Below, piece by piece: positions 13,261-25,434 of a stretch of DNA of 64,000 bases; position 1 is the stretch's first letter, and each line of letters opens with the position of its first letter. Where the stretch lies: assembly GCA_023055505.1 (NCBI GenBank), contig JALIRH010000006.1, positions 27,439,105-27,503,104 of the forward strand. Direction: 5' to 3'. The notes beneath the pieces were generated by a model that searched no databases, had not been told where the DNA came from, and was given only the letters and a program-made list of their open reading frames with translations. This DNA comes from Callipepla californica brunnescens. Taxonomy: Eukaryota > Chordata > Aves > Galliformes > Odontophoridae. The position numbers and the translations under genes are program-made.

Positions 13261-13488
13261 AATATTAATGTGGTAGCCAAGTGACTAGGAACTTTGGAAA
13301 AGCTCCTTGAGCAATACAGTAAAGAAAGTCACTATGATTTCCATGTCTTCACTAGTGCTGAACCAGCTCCAGCCCCAGAAGAGCACGTCATTCTTCAAGG
13401 AATACTTGAAGACTGGATTCAAATTACCAGAGGAGCTCCTACAGGGATACTAGCTAATCTACATGTAGCCCTCTACAGTTTTGACCAG
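13261..13488 (+). pseudogene. DNAH11: DNAH11 exon remnant (SAEPAPxPEEH...PTGMLANLHAALYNFDQ)
   Basis: This is the best preserved remnant: 76 codons between an acceptor CAG (13258-13260) and a donor GTAAAA (13489). It reads NINVVAK, stop, [12 protein letters not shown], then [15 protein letters not shown], then [17 protein letters not shown]. The single break is TGA at 13282-13284, where the family has the tryptophan of [13 protein letters not shown]. Several normally invariant positions have also changed (for example KITNEPPTG to QITRGAPTG). Confidence 0.93.
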
Positions 13489-14274
13489 GTAAAAGCACGA
13501 TGGACTGTTTTCATTCATGTTTTATTTCCTCCTTCCTCTGTGGGGAGAATTGATGAGTAATGCGTAGCAGCTCAGAACTTTGTTTTTTTGGGGTTTTTTT
13601 TGATGGCTTTAGTTTACAAAGAAAATGACAGCCATGGGCTGCTGTCTTCCATGTACCACCTCTGAGTTTTCCATCAATACTAGGAGGAAAGTTGTGGTAA
13701 TAGTAAATACACACATATTATTAAATATCTAGGTACAGATGCTCATTAAGGCAGAAAGAAGGTATGTTTATTGTACAAGATGTACCTAAAGGTGCAGTCT
13801 TATGAAAACATTTGGCAATGCTCTTCCATTTGATGGTGCCCACTAACTTTACTCAGCACTTAATTATTGCTAGATTAGAACATAATCATTCTCCCACAAA
13901 GTGAATTTGTGCATCTAGATATTCTGGCATTGCTTCAGTACTCTGTGTATGAATTCTTGTAGTTAGGCATAAGGAAGTGAACTTATGAGCAAGGGTTACA
14001 TAATGCTCACTGTCTTGTCTTCTGTTCTTTTCCTGTGTGAGCACTGCTTGATTCGTGGAAGAAGTAGGCAAAGGAAGAGGTAGGAATGTAGAGGACAGAA
14101 GCATCCCTGGATGGGCTCTGCCTGCTTCCTTCCAAGACCCTGGTTTCCTTCTTCTGAGGAACTTGTAGACACATCTGGCATGAGTCAGCTCTGGAGGTAC
14201 TGGAGTAGCAAGTTTTATGTCAGCAAATCATACCATGATAAAAGCAAACAAAATTATTTGTTTTTTTTCCACCT

Positions 14275-14440
14275 AGGAATGCATTCAGGCTTCTCAGGAC
14301 AGCAGTCATGGAAGCAAGCTGTCAGAGTTCAAGAAGCATTTAGAGAATGTGCTCAGAAATATGGGTTGAAATCTGGGTGGTCCTGTGTGAAGCCAGGTGT
14401 TGAACCCCATTATTCTTGTCATCCTTCCAACCAATGAGAT
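14275..14440 (+). repeat. CR1-like 3' fragment
   Basis: It contains the wording of another CR1 3' end (TTCAAGAAGCATTTAGAGAA, GGGTGGTCCTGTGTGAAGCC) followed by a decayed TTCCAAC-type ending. Plus orientation. The subfamily cannot be named without a library search. Confidence 0.65.
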
Positions 14441-15486
14441 TTTTTAATACTATTATCATGCCTTTATGTGTGCATAGGATACACAAAATCAAAACTTGGA
14501 TGCAAGCAAGAGTTACTTCTAAAGGAAACTATCAACGAGTACCTAAAAAAGCATTAAGGGAGCTGTGTCACAGCAGCTCTGGCTACAAAGGCATCAAAGA
14601 TAGCAGCTGAAAGAATCTTGGGAGAAGGGGAGAATGGCTATGGCTTTGTGACTAAACAGCTTTTAATGGAAAGCTTAAAGAAAAGACTGGACAAAAATTT
14701 CAATGAAGGCAACCCATATGCATTATTGTCCCGCTTCACACTATTTTCAGTTCAAGAAGTATATATGTTTGTGTTTTAATTAGCTTATTTCTAAGATTGG
14801 TGTTTTGGAAACTCTCTGTCCTTCCTCTCCCTCCGCCTTATTCTGAGCCATGGGTATTTGAAACTTACTGCAAATTCTTGTGCAGACATAATCTTTAATA
14901 CATCTCTTGTCAAGGTATTTTAATTTTTTTGAGGAAAAAATATTATTGAGAAAGTCAAACTACACCATACTCAGGTGGAATAAATTTCATGTTTTGTTTC
15001 TTTAGGATAGAAGCTTGTCTTGTATTTTTAATGGTTAAACTCAACATTCTGACTTAAGCACAGGTTTTTGTTTTGTTTTGTCATACAGAATCTTCACTTT
15101 TGCTCAGATTTTGCAACCAGCTGTTCAGTTAACAGTGACTTCTGTACTTATGTCAGCCAAGAGTTTATCCCTCTGAAGTTTCTTCCACACATCTGTTTTT
15201 ACAGGTATCAAAAGTCATATTTGTTATATCTGTTTCTTCTTAAACTAAAAGATAGAACTGTCAGGGAGCCAAGAATTGATTTCTGCAATTGTTTATGGGA
15301 AAATGCCGAAATACCTCCATAGTTTTAAAACTAGCTAGAACCTTTCACAGAATCTCACTTTGCTAAGAATATTTACCAATTCTACAAACAAGTAAAAGCA
15401 TAAAAATTGTGATTAAATTTTACTTTCGAACATGGCTTTTTCAGAAATGGTGTGAAATCTGAAGGAACAGTTAAAGTATGCTTTTC

Positions 15487-15950
15487 ACAGAATCACAGAA
15501 CTGTAAGGGTTGGAAGGGACTCCTAGAGATCATCGAGTCCAGCCCCCTGCCAAAGCAGCTCCCTAGCCCAGGTTGCACAGGTAGGCGTCCAGGCGAGTCT
15601 GGAACATCTCCAGAGAAGGAGACTCCACCACCTCTCTGTGCAGCCTGTGCCAGTGCTCCATCACTGCATTGTGTAAAAGTTCCCACACACATTTGTGTGG
15701 AACTTCCTATGCTTCAGTTTGTGACCATTTCCCCTCATCCTATCACCACACACTGCTTAGAAGAGTACAACCTCATCCCTTTGCCTCCCGCTCCTTAGAT
15801 ATTTATAGACATGGGCCAGATCCCCTCTAAGTCCCCTTTTCTCAAGGCTGAACAGACCCAGGTTTCTCAGCCTTCCCTCATAAGAGAGGTGTTCCATGCC
15901 CATTATCATCTTTGTAACCCTCTGCTGGACTCTTTCAACACTTTTGTTAA
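15487..15950 (-). repeat. CR1 LINE 3' fragment
   Basis: It starts on the plus strand with CACAGAATCACAGAACTG, the reverse complement of the CR1 terminal repeat. It continues through the reverse-oriented CR1 3' region (TTGCACAGGTAGGCGTCCAG, CACACATTTGTGTGGAACTT). It lies in a former DNAH11 intron. Confidence 0.92.
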
Positions 15951-16305
15951 ATGTCTAACTTGCAAATTTTCTACCTGGAAAAAAGTTTGTGGGTGGTTTA
16001 TGCAAAGAAACTATAATGGTTTTTATTTTCAAGTCCTACTTAAACTCCCTACAATTATTGCTTTCTGTTGTGCAACAGTTGTAATTCCTAAGGGACACTT
16101 GTCAACAAAAAGGTAACCATCAACAATTTTGCTTCTGGGAAATAACGCCACAACTATGCTTCACAGTTGCTCATCTTTGTTTCTCTCTCTCTTCTGAACC
16201 CCAGGCCTGTGTGCAGTCCCTTTCAGCAGCTGAAGCAGACACAGCTATCAGTAACACTGCCAGGCGTTAAGTGGATAAATGTATTCCTTTTTTTCCCTTT
16301 GGCAG

Positions 16306-16518
16306 GATACCCTTGAACTGTGTGGCAGAGAACGGGAATTTAAGAGCATCCTATTTTCTCTTCGTTATTTTCACACTCGTGTTGCCAGCAGACTCATTTG
16401 GCCTTCCAGGCTGCAATCAAAGAAAAGACACCCATTCGGTACTAGAGATCTCGCTGTTTGCATCAGTGTCCCCTGAAACTATTTAGACACTCTCACAGAG
16501 GTCTGACACAGTGGTCAG
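16306..16518 (+). pseudogene. DNAH11: DNAH11 exon remnant (DTLEICSKEQEFK...LYNYLE)
   Basis: The acceptor is TTTGGCAG (16305) and the donor GTAAGC (16519). The 213 bases equal the 71 codons expected from the mammalian protein as I recall it. It reads DTLELCGREREFKSILFSLR, then YFHTRVASR. It slips frame for FGLPGCNQ (expected FGPQGWxR), returns for HPFGTRDLAVCISV, and meets TGA at 16474-16476 in place of the tyrosine of VLYNYLE. A second in-frame TGA lies at 16504-16506. Confidence 0.93.
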
Positions 16519-16779
16519 GTAAGCACACACCAAGGTTAGTTTGACCCAGTCAGCTGTTCATATTGAATAAAGGGGATAGTTTTTCTCTGAAAAACTATCT
16601 TTCTCTGTTATTTAAATACCTGGCATGATGTGGTTCTGTTGCTGAGCATGAAAATAAATCAGATCAAAGCTTTTTTCTTTTTTTTTTTTTTTCCTAGTGG
16701 TGGATGTCTGAACTTTGTAATATAGGTCAAACCAGTTCCACATGAGTAGCTAAGGGGGAAAAAAATGCCCTTCATTATG

Positions 16780-17720
16780 TTAACAAAAACAGTGGTTTAC
16801 ATGTGCATATATGCCAAATTCATTAGGCAGGTAATGAAGCATTTGCACAAATGTAATTACATAGAGCAATTCTGACAGTTCATAACACTGCATTAATAAT
16901 CACTACAATTAGTTCTGATGATGGAAGCAATTTACAGCACGTCACATGTATAAATAATGGTGCATTTCCTGCATGTGTCATTATTATGTATTAAGGATGC
17001 CACCTTGTTGTGACTTTCTCAGTAATGTTCCCCTTGAGTTGAAGTTAAGGGTAGATGAGTGATTTTATTTCTGAGCTATAGCATATTTTACACTTGTATA
17101 GTTTAAATACTCAGTTGAGGTCATTTATGTAAGTTCCATAAATGCAGTGTCTAAATAATTCCAATAATTATTTATTGCTGAATAACGTGGCTAGTACTGA
17201 ATAGGTCCTCCTGTGGTCATAATTTAATGAAATATAAGAGATATTTATAGCTTAAAAGAAAAAAAAATAAAGAAAGAAATATTACCCCTTGGTGATATGC
17301 TTTCCTTGGCATCTCCTAACTTATAATTACTCTTAGAAATTAATTTTCCTTTTTAATTTTTCCCCTACTGACCTTTTTTTAGCTAATAGAACATGAAAAT
17401 GGTTTTCCTTTCTGTGGTACTTGGTGTCACATTGAAATAATTGCTTAATTTTATATCGATGATTTAATAATGTTTCCCATTTAGAAAACAAGTCTATAAA
17501 ATCAGCTGATTCCAACCCTTAGTTTTCTTTGCTAATAAATCTTAATGCTCTTTAAGCTTAGTTCTTTTCAAACCACAATTCATAAGCTTGATAATTAATT
17601 CTGCTAATTAAAGAGAGGGAGGATTCTGATGGCAGGAAAGACTAGAAAGGTCTGTAAGAGCAAGAATTACTTCAGCTCTCCCTTTGGTAATTATGTTCAT
17701 TGGCCTTTTTCATTGTAGAG
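16780..17720. other. AT-rich block with many homeodomain-type core sites
   Basis: No exon is seen. The block is dense in TAAT/ATTA cores (for example AATAATTATTTATTG near 17160 and TTGATAATTAATT near 17588) and is free of recognisable repeats. It could be a conserved noncoding element or simply AT-rich intron. Only alignment to other birds would decide. Confidence 0.25.
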
Positions 17721-17805
17721 GTTAGTGATTCATTACACTTCAGCTTTATCAGCATTTTTAACACAGATATTGTAGAGAGAAGAGTGAAAAGTTTTTAAAA
17801 ATGTA

Positions 17806-17856
17806 ACTTCATATGCATATACACATGTGCTTATGTGTGTGCATACATATATATCA
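17806..17856. repeat. ATAC/TGTG simple repeat
   Basis: A degenerate stretch of alternating purine-pyrimidine steps (catatgcatatacacatgtg, catacatatatat). It lies in a former intron. Confidence 0.6.
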
Positions 17857-20114
17857 CCATAGCTCCTGGTTTGCTACCCTTTGAGGACAACGTTGTCTAA
17901 TAGATGTAGGGATTGACCAGTGTAGCAGAAATGCTAAGTCAGGGCTGAAACCAGTGACTGAGCATCTGGTGGGAAGGCAGGGACAACCCAGGGGAGTTCA
18001 GGTGCAAGTGATGCACCTGAATGACTGGAAGGGGTGCAGCCAGGATCCACCCCTTTCCATACCTCATTTAAGAGTTGGCAGTGTAGGCAAGGGTATTTCA
18101 CTGGAGATTCTTGTCTACCTGAAGACTTCCAAAAGAAAGCAGATTTTCTTCTTTTGTTTCTGTGGCTGTGGCTTCTATACTGGGGTTTGTTCTCATTTGC
18201 TGCAGCCTAGGATTATGCTACCCTGCTATAATTGCTCTGCTTTCCACCACATTATAGCATAACATCTGAAAATAATAAACTAGGAAATATTAGCTAGCCC
18301 ATCAGCTACTGCAGAGTGTCCCATCTCCATCACCACTGGCATCAGTTAGTGCTGTGAATGAATATTTAACATTCTTGCATCTCAGTTGGGCTTAACACGC
18401 TTTCCCATTGGAAAGATGAATTCCACCATACTCACCTCTGACAGCTGAGGTGAAGTGCAGGATGCCTGATCTTACATCAGTGTCCCACTCTTTCCCTCCC
18501 CTGTCTTGACCCCATATACACATCCATGAAGTTGTTTGGTGTTGAAGGGGATTGGGCTCTGGCCTCTCTGTAACCATCCAGTGAGCAATGGCTCAGGCCT
18601 TTCTGAACAGAAACAACTGCAGATATGTAAGCCCAAAGAATTTCTAATACAAAGTCCTGACTTTTCTCACAGTATTAAAAATGTCCCTCTTATATCATGC
18701 ACCTCGATTATCCCCATGTAATCAATATTTCTAAGGGTGTGTGACTGAATGAGCCTGTATGGAGTTAGAATACTGATATACTTTTCCGAAAGACAAAGGG
18801 AAACCATCATTCCTTGAGATAAATATATGAAATTTAAGAAGTACTTTTAAATTTCTATTGCTAACAGTCAGGAGTGAGGTTATTTTCACTGCAAAGGTAT
18901 TCCATTTTAAGCCAAATTTGTTGGTATTTTTCACAAAAACTTTCTGCTTAGGCTTCATATCACCAAGGTGTGGCATTGCTCATTACATCCAGGTGGCCTT
19001 TTGTGGTTTTTTTTCTTCATTTCTTCCTTTTTTTTTCCCCTCCATTTTCTTCCAACCAATTTAAAAGAAAGATGGATTCAAGTCTCATATATTCCAATTG
19101 AAATAAAGTTGCAGCAAGCATACTGGAGTAGCTGCAGTTATTTTACGTGTTCTGTTCTGTCACATCATGTAATATTTAAAGCCTATAATTAAGTTTTTAC
19201 TTGAACTGTTGGGAGGAAAATACTGCCCCGCAGGGCATAAAGGTTCCTGTCTGGAAAGGCTTCATCACGAACTGGCATATTTTGCAAACCAAAGGGTAGC
19301 AAAAAAGAAGCTTCAAACTCTGTGAAGCCAAATAAAGCAGAGAGACAGTAGTTCCTTGAATAAAACGTGTTCCTGCTGTTAATCACAAACTATAACAGCG
19401 ACATTATGGATAGAGTTCTACAATAAACATAAGCATTATGTGATGTGGCAGTAATGGGATTAATATTAATTCAATTTTTACTGAAGTTTTTCAATACATC
19501 CTGAATTCAAATGAAGTAGAATTTCAGTTACTTGGTGTTTCCTAGTGAGGCGATATAAAAGGCTGCAATCAGATACAAGTTTTTTTTATTTCTTCTTTAA
19601 GAAAGGCACAGTGGGTTACCTTCCTCTCACTCGTGAGGATTATGTTTTTAAAGACCTGCATGAGAAAATACATTCACTTGTTAATGAGTTCTCTTATATT
19701 ATGCAGTGTTTTGAAAATGTACTTTTCTCCTTAAAGCTTTTTATGAGGAATAAGTCAGAAAATATGATGTTAGGCTCTGATGATACTGCTTTACAGCATC
19801 GGACAACTTTAGTCATAAACTTGATATTATTGCTCAGGTACTTATAGGTACCTCTTGCTGGACTGGGGAAAAAAGAAAAAAGAAAAAAGAAAGCCAGGAA
19901 ATCCGTGCTTCAGTGTAGTTATTTTCAAAACAAAAACAACAAACTCCAGTGAGAATATTTAACTATAAAGTTTTTTGGAAGGAAGTACCTTTTGGAATCC
20001 TTTTTGGAAGGATTTTCTTCTGTTTCTCATAATAGCATTTATTACGAGCAGATTTGATTTATTCTTTTGCAAACTGATGTTGTTTCATCTAACGATCTTG
20101 AGTAGATTCTATAG
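17857..20114. other. former DNAH11 intron, no gene seen
   Basis: Several short open frames occur (for example 17954-18262 and 19545-19847), but none resembles a known protein and none is flanked by matching splice signals in a gene context. Confidence 0.4.
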
Positions 20115-20216
20115 GACAATTTGGGTTATCTCTTCGGTGGCCACACCACCAATGCCTGAGAGTGCAGGCTCTGCTTCATATGTTTGCCAGAATTCATCAC
20201 CCTGCCGGTGTTAATA
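20115..20216 (+). pseudogene. DNAH11: DNAH11 exon remnant ([17 protein letters not shown])
   Basis: The frame reads LGYLFGGHTTNA, stop, ECRLCFICLPEFI. This aligns with [31 protein letters not shown]. About five codons (EIMYG) are deleted. TGA at 20157-20159 replaces the tryptophan of DDWD. The boundaries are approximate. Confidence 0.8.
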
Positions 20217-22208
20217 ACTTTCAATATACCTAAACCTTTTGAATGTGTATATGAAGTTTGTTAAACTTGAGGTAAATTCATCTTTCAGGACTGGAGCCTT
20301 TAGAGTACTCCACAAGCTTTCTTGTCTTTGTGGTCCCACCATACCAAAACTTTGTCTGTCTGTTGTGGAATAAATTACCTGACTTGAAATGATCACAGTG
20401 ATTCATCAGCAGAAGATTTTATCTGCAAGGGTTTGTGACTTGGCACATTGCTTCTTTAAATACTTTTGCAAGCATTTACTTGGCAACTTGGATTCAGTGT
20501 TTTGTAACACTGCCCAGTATAGCCAGCCTAGCCACTTTATGGTTCAGTGCATTTAGCTGTTTCCCTATTTTAATTATTTTGTTTGAAGGTGTAACTATTT
20601 AGAAAAGTCTGGACAGACGTAAGGATATGCCTTTTATTAAGCTGAACTTTAGTTGATAGATATCCCAGATACAGCATACCAGAGTGGCACAATCCTCAAC
20701 ACTTAGTTAGATTTAATGGCTTATCTGACTCTGGATAAACAATAGCATGGAAATATTATACATTTGCTTCCATTTTCCTGTTCCCAAAACAGGGAGAACA
20801 GAATGCAAGAGCGTGCATCATTTTTCATGCCTCTCTCACCCACCTGTTTCTGTAGCTGCAGCTTTGTCAGATCACCACTGGCTAACGCATACTGTGTGAT
20901 TTGAACTTTGCCGTTGAGTTTTGGACCCAGACAACAGAGCATACGGAGCACCCGTGAGTCTGAGGTGCAAAACTGCCAAATCTGCTTCTAGTCAGAAGCA
21001 AAGGGCAGACGTTTTAAGGATAAAAAAAGAAAGTGTTGCTTTTAGTTCTAAAAGCCCTGCACAGGAAATACTTTCATCTGTTTCCATATATGAACATTCA
21101 AATAGGTAGATCTATATAAAGTGTGAATGGATATACAGATAGAAACCAGCCCTGGCTGATTTCCCTCTGCTGCTCTTCTAGTCATTTCAAAGAATTTACT
21201 GCACACAATTTGCTGAAATCACCCAAGAGCTTTTTCAAGTGCCCTTTCCAGACTTGTTATTTTTCTTTCTCCAAAGGTAAAAAGCCTTTTTGGAAGGAAA
21301 AAAAATAAAAAAATTAGTAAGTTATGTAGGAGTAGGCCATTTGCAGAGCCTGACTAGCTTAGGGAAAGTGCACTTTTCACCCTTTGCTCTGCCGTAAGGT
21401 TCTGGGCAAAATGAGCTTGCTCGCATCTCCCCATCCCTAACGAGTAGGTTTTCATATGTCAAAGAGCCACATGCGGATTAACGCAATTGGAAGGAACTGT
21501 TCTGAAGAAGAGGCCCAAGAGGAAGTTGCCATGGAGATGAAGAGGCTAAACACTACTGTACTTGTGACCTCCACCAGGCTGATTTCTCCAAATGACAGCG
21601 GAGGTCGCGGGGGCACACCGGGGAGCTGGTTCTGCCTGGCCCTGCTCTGCATCCAGCCCCTGGGTGAATAAAGAATGACTGCTTCCCGTTTAGGCAGTCC
21701 ATTAACCTTCACAAGCCTGAACTTTCATTCGAGTAATTGTAAAATAAGTATAGGTGGTGAAACCTGAGGAGAATCACTGCTATTTGTGTGGCCTTTGGAA
21801 AGTTTAGGGACCCAACCCTGAGTGAGGATCTGCTGCTGTTTCAAGGAGTGAGATGATATCTTTCCACGTTCTCTGCTGTAATTGGAAAATGTTACAAGCA
21901 CTGGCGAAAACAGAAACTCGTGCAATGGCTGATGGTCAAATGAAAGTAAACAGGACAGATACACATTTCCATTCTGTGTTCACTGGGGATATTGCCTTGC
22001 CTTTTATCCACCGGTGTTGCTGCTGAATTCCTTTATCTGTAAACCCTTTTGCAAGGTGTGTTAGAATTAAGTAGTACAGGTCAGCTTTGCTGTACCTCAT
22101 CTGAGGTACAACACAGGGACACAAGGGTGGGGGGTCCCTGCTTGGAGCTCAGTGGGCCACAGCTCCAGCTGCATGCCCAGCTCTGGGAGTGCCAGCACAG
22201 AGAGGTAA
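20217..22208. other. former intron; an unassigned CpG-richer patch at 21450-21680
   Basis: An open frame at 21456-21671 (71 codons) lies in a slightly GC- and CpG-richer patch. It has no recognisable domain and its opposite strand is equally open. I do not call it a gene. The DNAH11 exons encoding APGFAAPP...LPPESPALYGLH were not found. Confidence 0.35.
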
Positions 22209-22350
22209 GTGCCGCAGCCTGATCACATTGATCTTTTGCTTGAGGTGAATAACAGAGCTCTTTTCAACACCCAGGCACTGCTTCAAAGTGCTGTCTTAAG
22301 GCACAGACTATTGTGGATGAGGTTAGTAGTGCCGGCTCCAATGCAGGTAA
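22209..22350 (+). pseudogene. DNAH11: possible DNAH11 exon remnant ([11 protein letters not shown]...)
   Basis: A frame reading QPDHIDLLLEVNNRALFNTQ and ending before a GTAAAT (22348) weakly resembles [21 protein letters not shown]. It lies in the correct interval between neighbouring exon remnants. The similarity is modest and could be chance. Confidence 0.35.
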
Positions 22351-23139
22351 ATGGCTGGTTGGAGAGCCAAGATTACTTCAGAAATAAGTGCTTCCTGGTG
22401 TTATTTTGAGCAGCAGCTTGTTGTCAACTGTTCTAAATGCCAAAAGCCTTTAAACTTTATTGTGATTTTGTGGAGAGGACCCTGAAGAAAATGGCTCCTG
22501 TGAAAAGCAGCACTTACAGTCAGAAATAGTTCACAGCAGCAATAACTTGCAAGTCTAGCCTAAATCTCAGACAGGTCTGTGTCAAGTTCAGATAAACTCT
22601 GAATCCAGTCCTTACAGCACAGAAGCTGGGAGACAGGAAAACAAGTATGACTGCTAAAGCTTTTACCCTCCTCTGTCATCAGTCAGAGGGCAGGACCCTG
22701 TAGGGGACCTGCCTGTTCTATCCGAACAGCATGCTTAATAGCAGCTGGTTCAATATTTTGCTGCTTGATAACTTTGTCTTCCCTCCTTATGAAAATCACC
22801 AGAGTCCATCCCGTGCAGGACAAAGCTCTAAGACAAAACCTCATACAAGACAGCTGTGTTTGGAGAGGTGTAATGGAGTAGCATGCTTTTTCCTTTTTAG
22901 TCCAGCTCCTGGGTGTCAACAGCCAGGCAGAAAAGAAGGGACACTGTCACATAAAGAAATGTCCTAAAAGGCGAACTTGTACAGAGAATGGATTGGGATC
23001 ACTACTTTTGACAAGCCAAGTATTGCTCAAATATCATCACTTCGGTTTCTCTTCAGATCATATAAATCTTTCAGCCCCTATTGAATTTTTCTGTGCAGAG
23101 GAACAACCACAAGTGTCTTGGAATTTTCTGAGGCTCCAC

Positions 23140-24842
23140 ATTGGTGAAATTTTTTAGGCTGAGCTACTAAATGAGTTTTTTGCCTTGGTCTTCACTGGCA
23201 GACAGAATTCTTGTACTTCTCATGTCCCTGAAGCTCACATCCCTGGGCCTCTAGGCAAGAACTGGGGGAGTAAATACACCCCCCTGCTGTAAGGGCAAAG
23301 CAAGTCACTTCATGAGACTGGATGTATATACAAGGGGGACCAGATGACATGAATCCCAGGTCCTAAAGGAGCTGGCTGATGTGGCTGCTGAGCTGCTATC
23401 CATCACATTTGAAAAGCTGTGTCTGTCAGGTGAATCCTCCTGGGACTGGAAAAAAGAAAATGTTGCTCCCATTTGCAGGAAAGTGAGGAAGGATGACACA
23501 GGGAATTACAGGCAGTGAGCCTCACCTCTGTGCCTGGGAAGATCATGGAACTGACCCTCTAGAAGACATGCTAAGGCACATGGTGGATCCGAGACAACCA
23601 GCATAGCTTTACCAAGGGAAGGTTGTGCCTGACCAATCTGATGGCCTTCTGTGATGGAGTGACGGCATCAGTGGACAAAGGGAAGGTGAATGATGTCATC
23701 TACCTGGACTTCTGCAAAGCCTTTAACACTGTCCTGCACCACATCCTTATGTCTAAATTGAGGAGATACAGATTTGAAGGGTGGACTAATTCAATGGATA
23801 AGAAATTGATTGGAAGGCCGTAGACAGAGGGTTGTGTTGAGGGGCCTATGTCCAGGCAGAGGCTGGTGACGAGCACTGTCCTTCAGGGGGGTCCGTCTTG
23901 GGACTGGTGTTCTTCAACATTGTCATCAATGACAGACTTGAGTACACGCTCAGCAAATTTGCATATGACACCAAGCTGAGTAGTGCAGCTGATGCCTTAG
24001 AAGGAAGGGAAGCTATCCAGAGGGACTACGACAAACTTGAAAAGTGGGCCTGTGTGAACCTCAAGAGGTTCAACATATCCAAGTGCGACGTTTTGCACTT
24101 GGGCTGGAGTAATCCCAGATATGTGTAAAGACTGGGAGAAGAACTCCTTGAGTAGCCCTGCAGAGAAGGACCTGGGTGTCCTGGTGGATGAAAATCTGAA
24201 CATGAGGCATCAGTGCACTCTTGCTGCTCAGAAGGCCAATGGTATCCTGGGCTCCATCATCAGAAGAGGGGTAGTCAGCAGGGACAGGGAAGTGACTGTC
24301 CCTCTCTACTCTGCCCCTGTGAGGCCCCATCTGGAGTACTTTATCCATGTCTGGGGCCCCCCATACAGGAAAGACATAAAGAGAGAGGTTCCAGAGAAGG
24401 GCAATGAAGATGATCAGAGTTCTGGAGCACCTCTCCTATGAAGACAGACTGAGGAAGCTGGACTTCTTCAATCTGGAGAAGTCTGCAAGATTTCATTGCA
24501 GTCTTTCAGTATTTAAAAGATTATAAAAAGGAGGAGAATCAAGCTTTTAGATGGGTAGGTAATGATAGGACAAGGGGAAATGGTTTTAAGCTGAAGGAGG
24601 GAACGTTCAGGTTGGTTGTCAGGAGGAAGTTCTTTACAGAGAGTGGTGAGGTGCTGAACAGGCTGCTCGCAGAGGTTGCAGATGCTTCATCCCTGGACAT
24701 GCTCAAGACCAGGTTGGATGGGGTCCTGAGCAACCTGGTCTAGTACCAGATCTGGAGGTTGGTATCCCTGCCTGTGGCAGATGGATTGGAACTTCGATGT
24801 TCCTTGAGGTCTCTTCCAACTCAAGCTATTCTATGATTCCAT
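23140..24842 (+). mobile_element. CR1 LINE, 5'-truncated, reverse transcriptase broken
   Basis: This is the longest mobile element in the window. Translated pieces follow the CR1 ORF2 reverse transcriptase in order: [54 protein letters not shown] (family FADDTKL), [27 protein letters not shown]. Pieces lie in different frames, with stops between them. The 3' end finishes in CTATTCTATGATTCC at about 24842, directly against DNAH11 coding sequence. It cannot move. Confidence 0.93.
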
Positions 24843-25030
24843 AAAGTTATGAATATTGTGGATGATATTCTGGAAATGCTTCCTGAGTTTAACATGGCAG
24901 AAATCATGCTAAATAATATTTCCAGGAGCCCCTTTGCCCCTGCTTGCCTTTAGGAGTAAGAGGATAAACCTCCTTCTTTTAAAGACCCAAGTCTCTTGAA
25001 CAGCTGTACCTTGGTCTCAAGGAAACTGTC
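24843..25030 (+). pseudogene. DNAH11: DNAH11 exon remnant ([23 protein letters not shown])
   Basis: Immediately after the CR1 end the frame reads [20 protein letters not shown], then [16 protein letters not shown]. This matches [39 protein letters not shown] with one glutamate codon missing. A TAG stands where the family has CAG (FQE) and a TAA where it has the cysteine of ECER. After a frameshift it continues as RINLLLLK, then SLEQLYLGLKE, matching RMNILIREI and SLEQLDLSLKG. The exon's 5' part is cut off by the CR1. Confidence 0.9.
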
Positions 25031-25129
25031 TCTTTTATTAATAGCGTTGTTGCTGTTTCTTCCCTTTGAAATGAAAGAATAGCTGCTCTTTATGATGGCA
25101 GTATGGTTTTTATTGTTCTCCAAACAAAG

Positions 25130-25275
25130 GGGGAGTCAATGCTTTTTCCTTGCATGGAAGAGCTGCAATCCACTCTTCTATGATTCTGTGCCACACACAT
25201 GGACTACACTAGCTCACCCACCCACCCACAGCCTTCTCCACTGGTTATTATGGCTAACTGCAAACTGCATCTAGT
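25130..25275 (+). pseudogene. DNAH11: DNAH11 exon remnant (SPAxEAL...[15 protein letters not shown])
   Basis: It reads GESMLFPCMEELQS, then after a one-base frame change near 25175 continues FYDSVPHTWTTLAHPPTHS, then LLHWL. The family has KGELALSPAVEALQ...[25 protein letters not shown]. Ordinary missense decay is heavy. A stop (TAG) ends the frame at about 25275. Confidence 0.85.
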
Positions 25276-25359
25276 AGCATGCAGTTATTCCAGTGAAGTC
25301 CTATTCAATTTATTTTTTGTCTATAACTTGCGTTAATGCGAGTTATTTTTACTTTTAAG

Positions 25360-25434
25360 TGCTTGATGTCTGGACACAGGACCTTGGGCTGCCAGCATCA
25401 GGGTGACTTTCTGGCTTGCAGTTCTTTCTGACAG
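25360..25434 (+). pseudogene. DNAH11: DNAH11 exon remnant ([25 protein letters not shown])
   Basis: An acceptor TTTTAAG and a donor GTAAGC (25435) bracket 75 bases. They read LDVWTQDLGLPASG, stop, LSGLQFFLT. TGA at 25404-25406 replaces the tryptophan of VVWLSGFF, and about three codons (FNP) are lost. It ends in phase 1 (ACA G), which fits the next remnant. Confidence 0.88.

Noticed and set aside
21452..21712. Small gene in the CpG-richer patch at 21.5 kb
   Set aside because: Both strands are open, no domain is recognised, and there are no convincing splice sites or promoter.
23623..24441. Reverse-transcriptase-like frames as a host gene
   Set aside because: They are consecutive pieces of one CR1 ORF2 with frameshifts and a mutated FADD motif, ending in a CR1 3' repeat.
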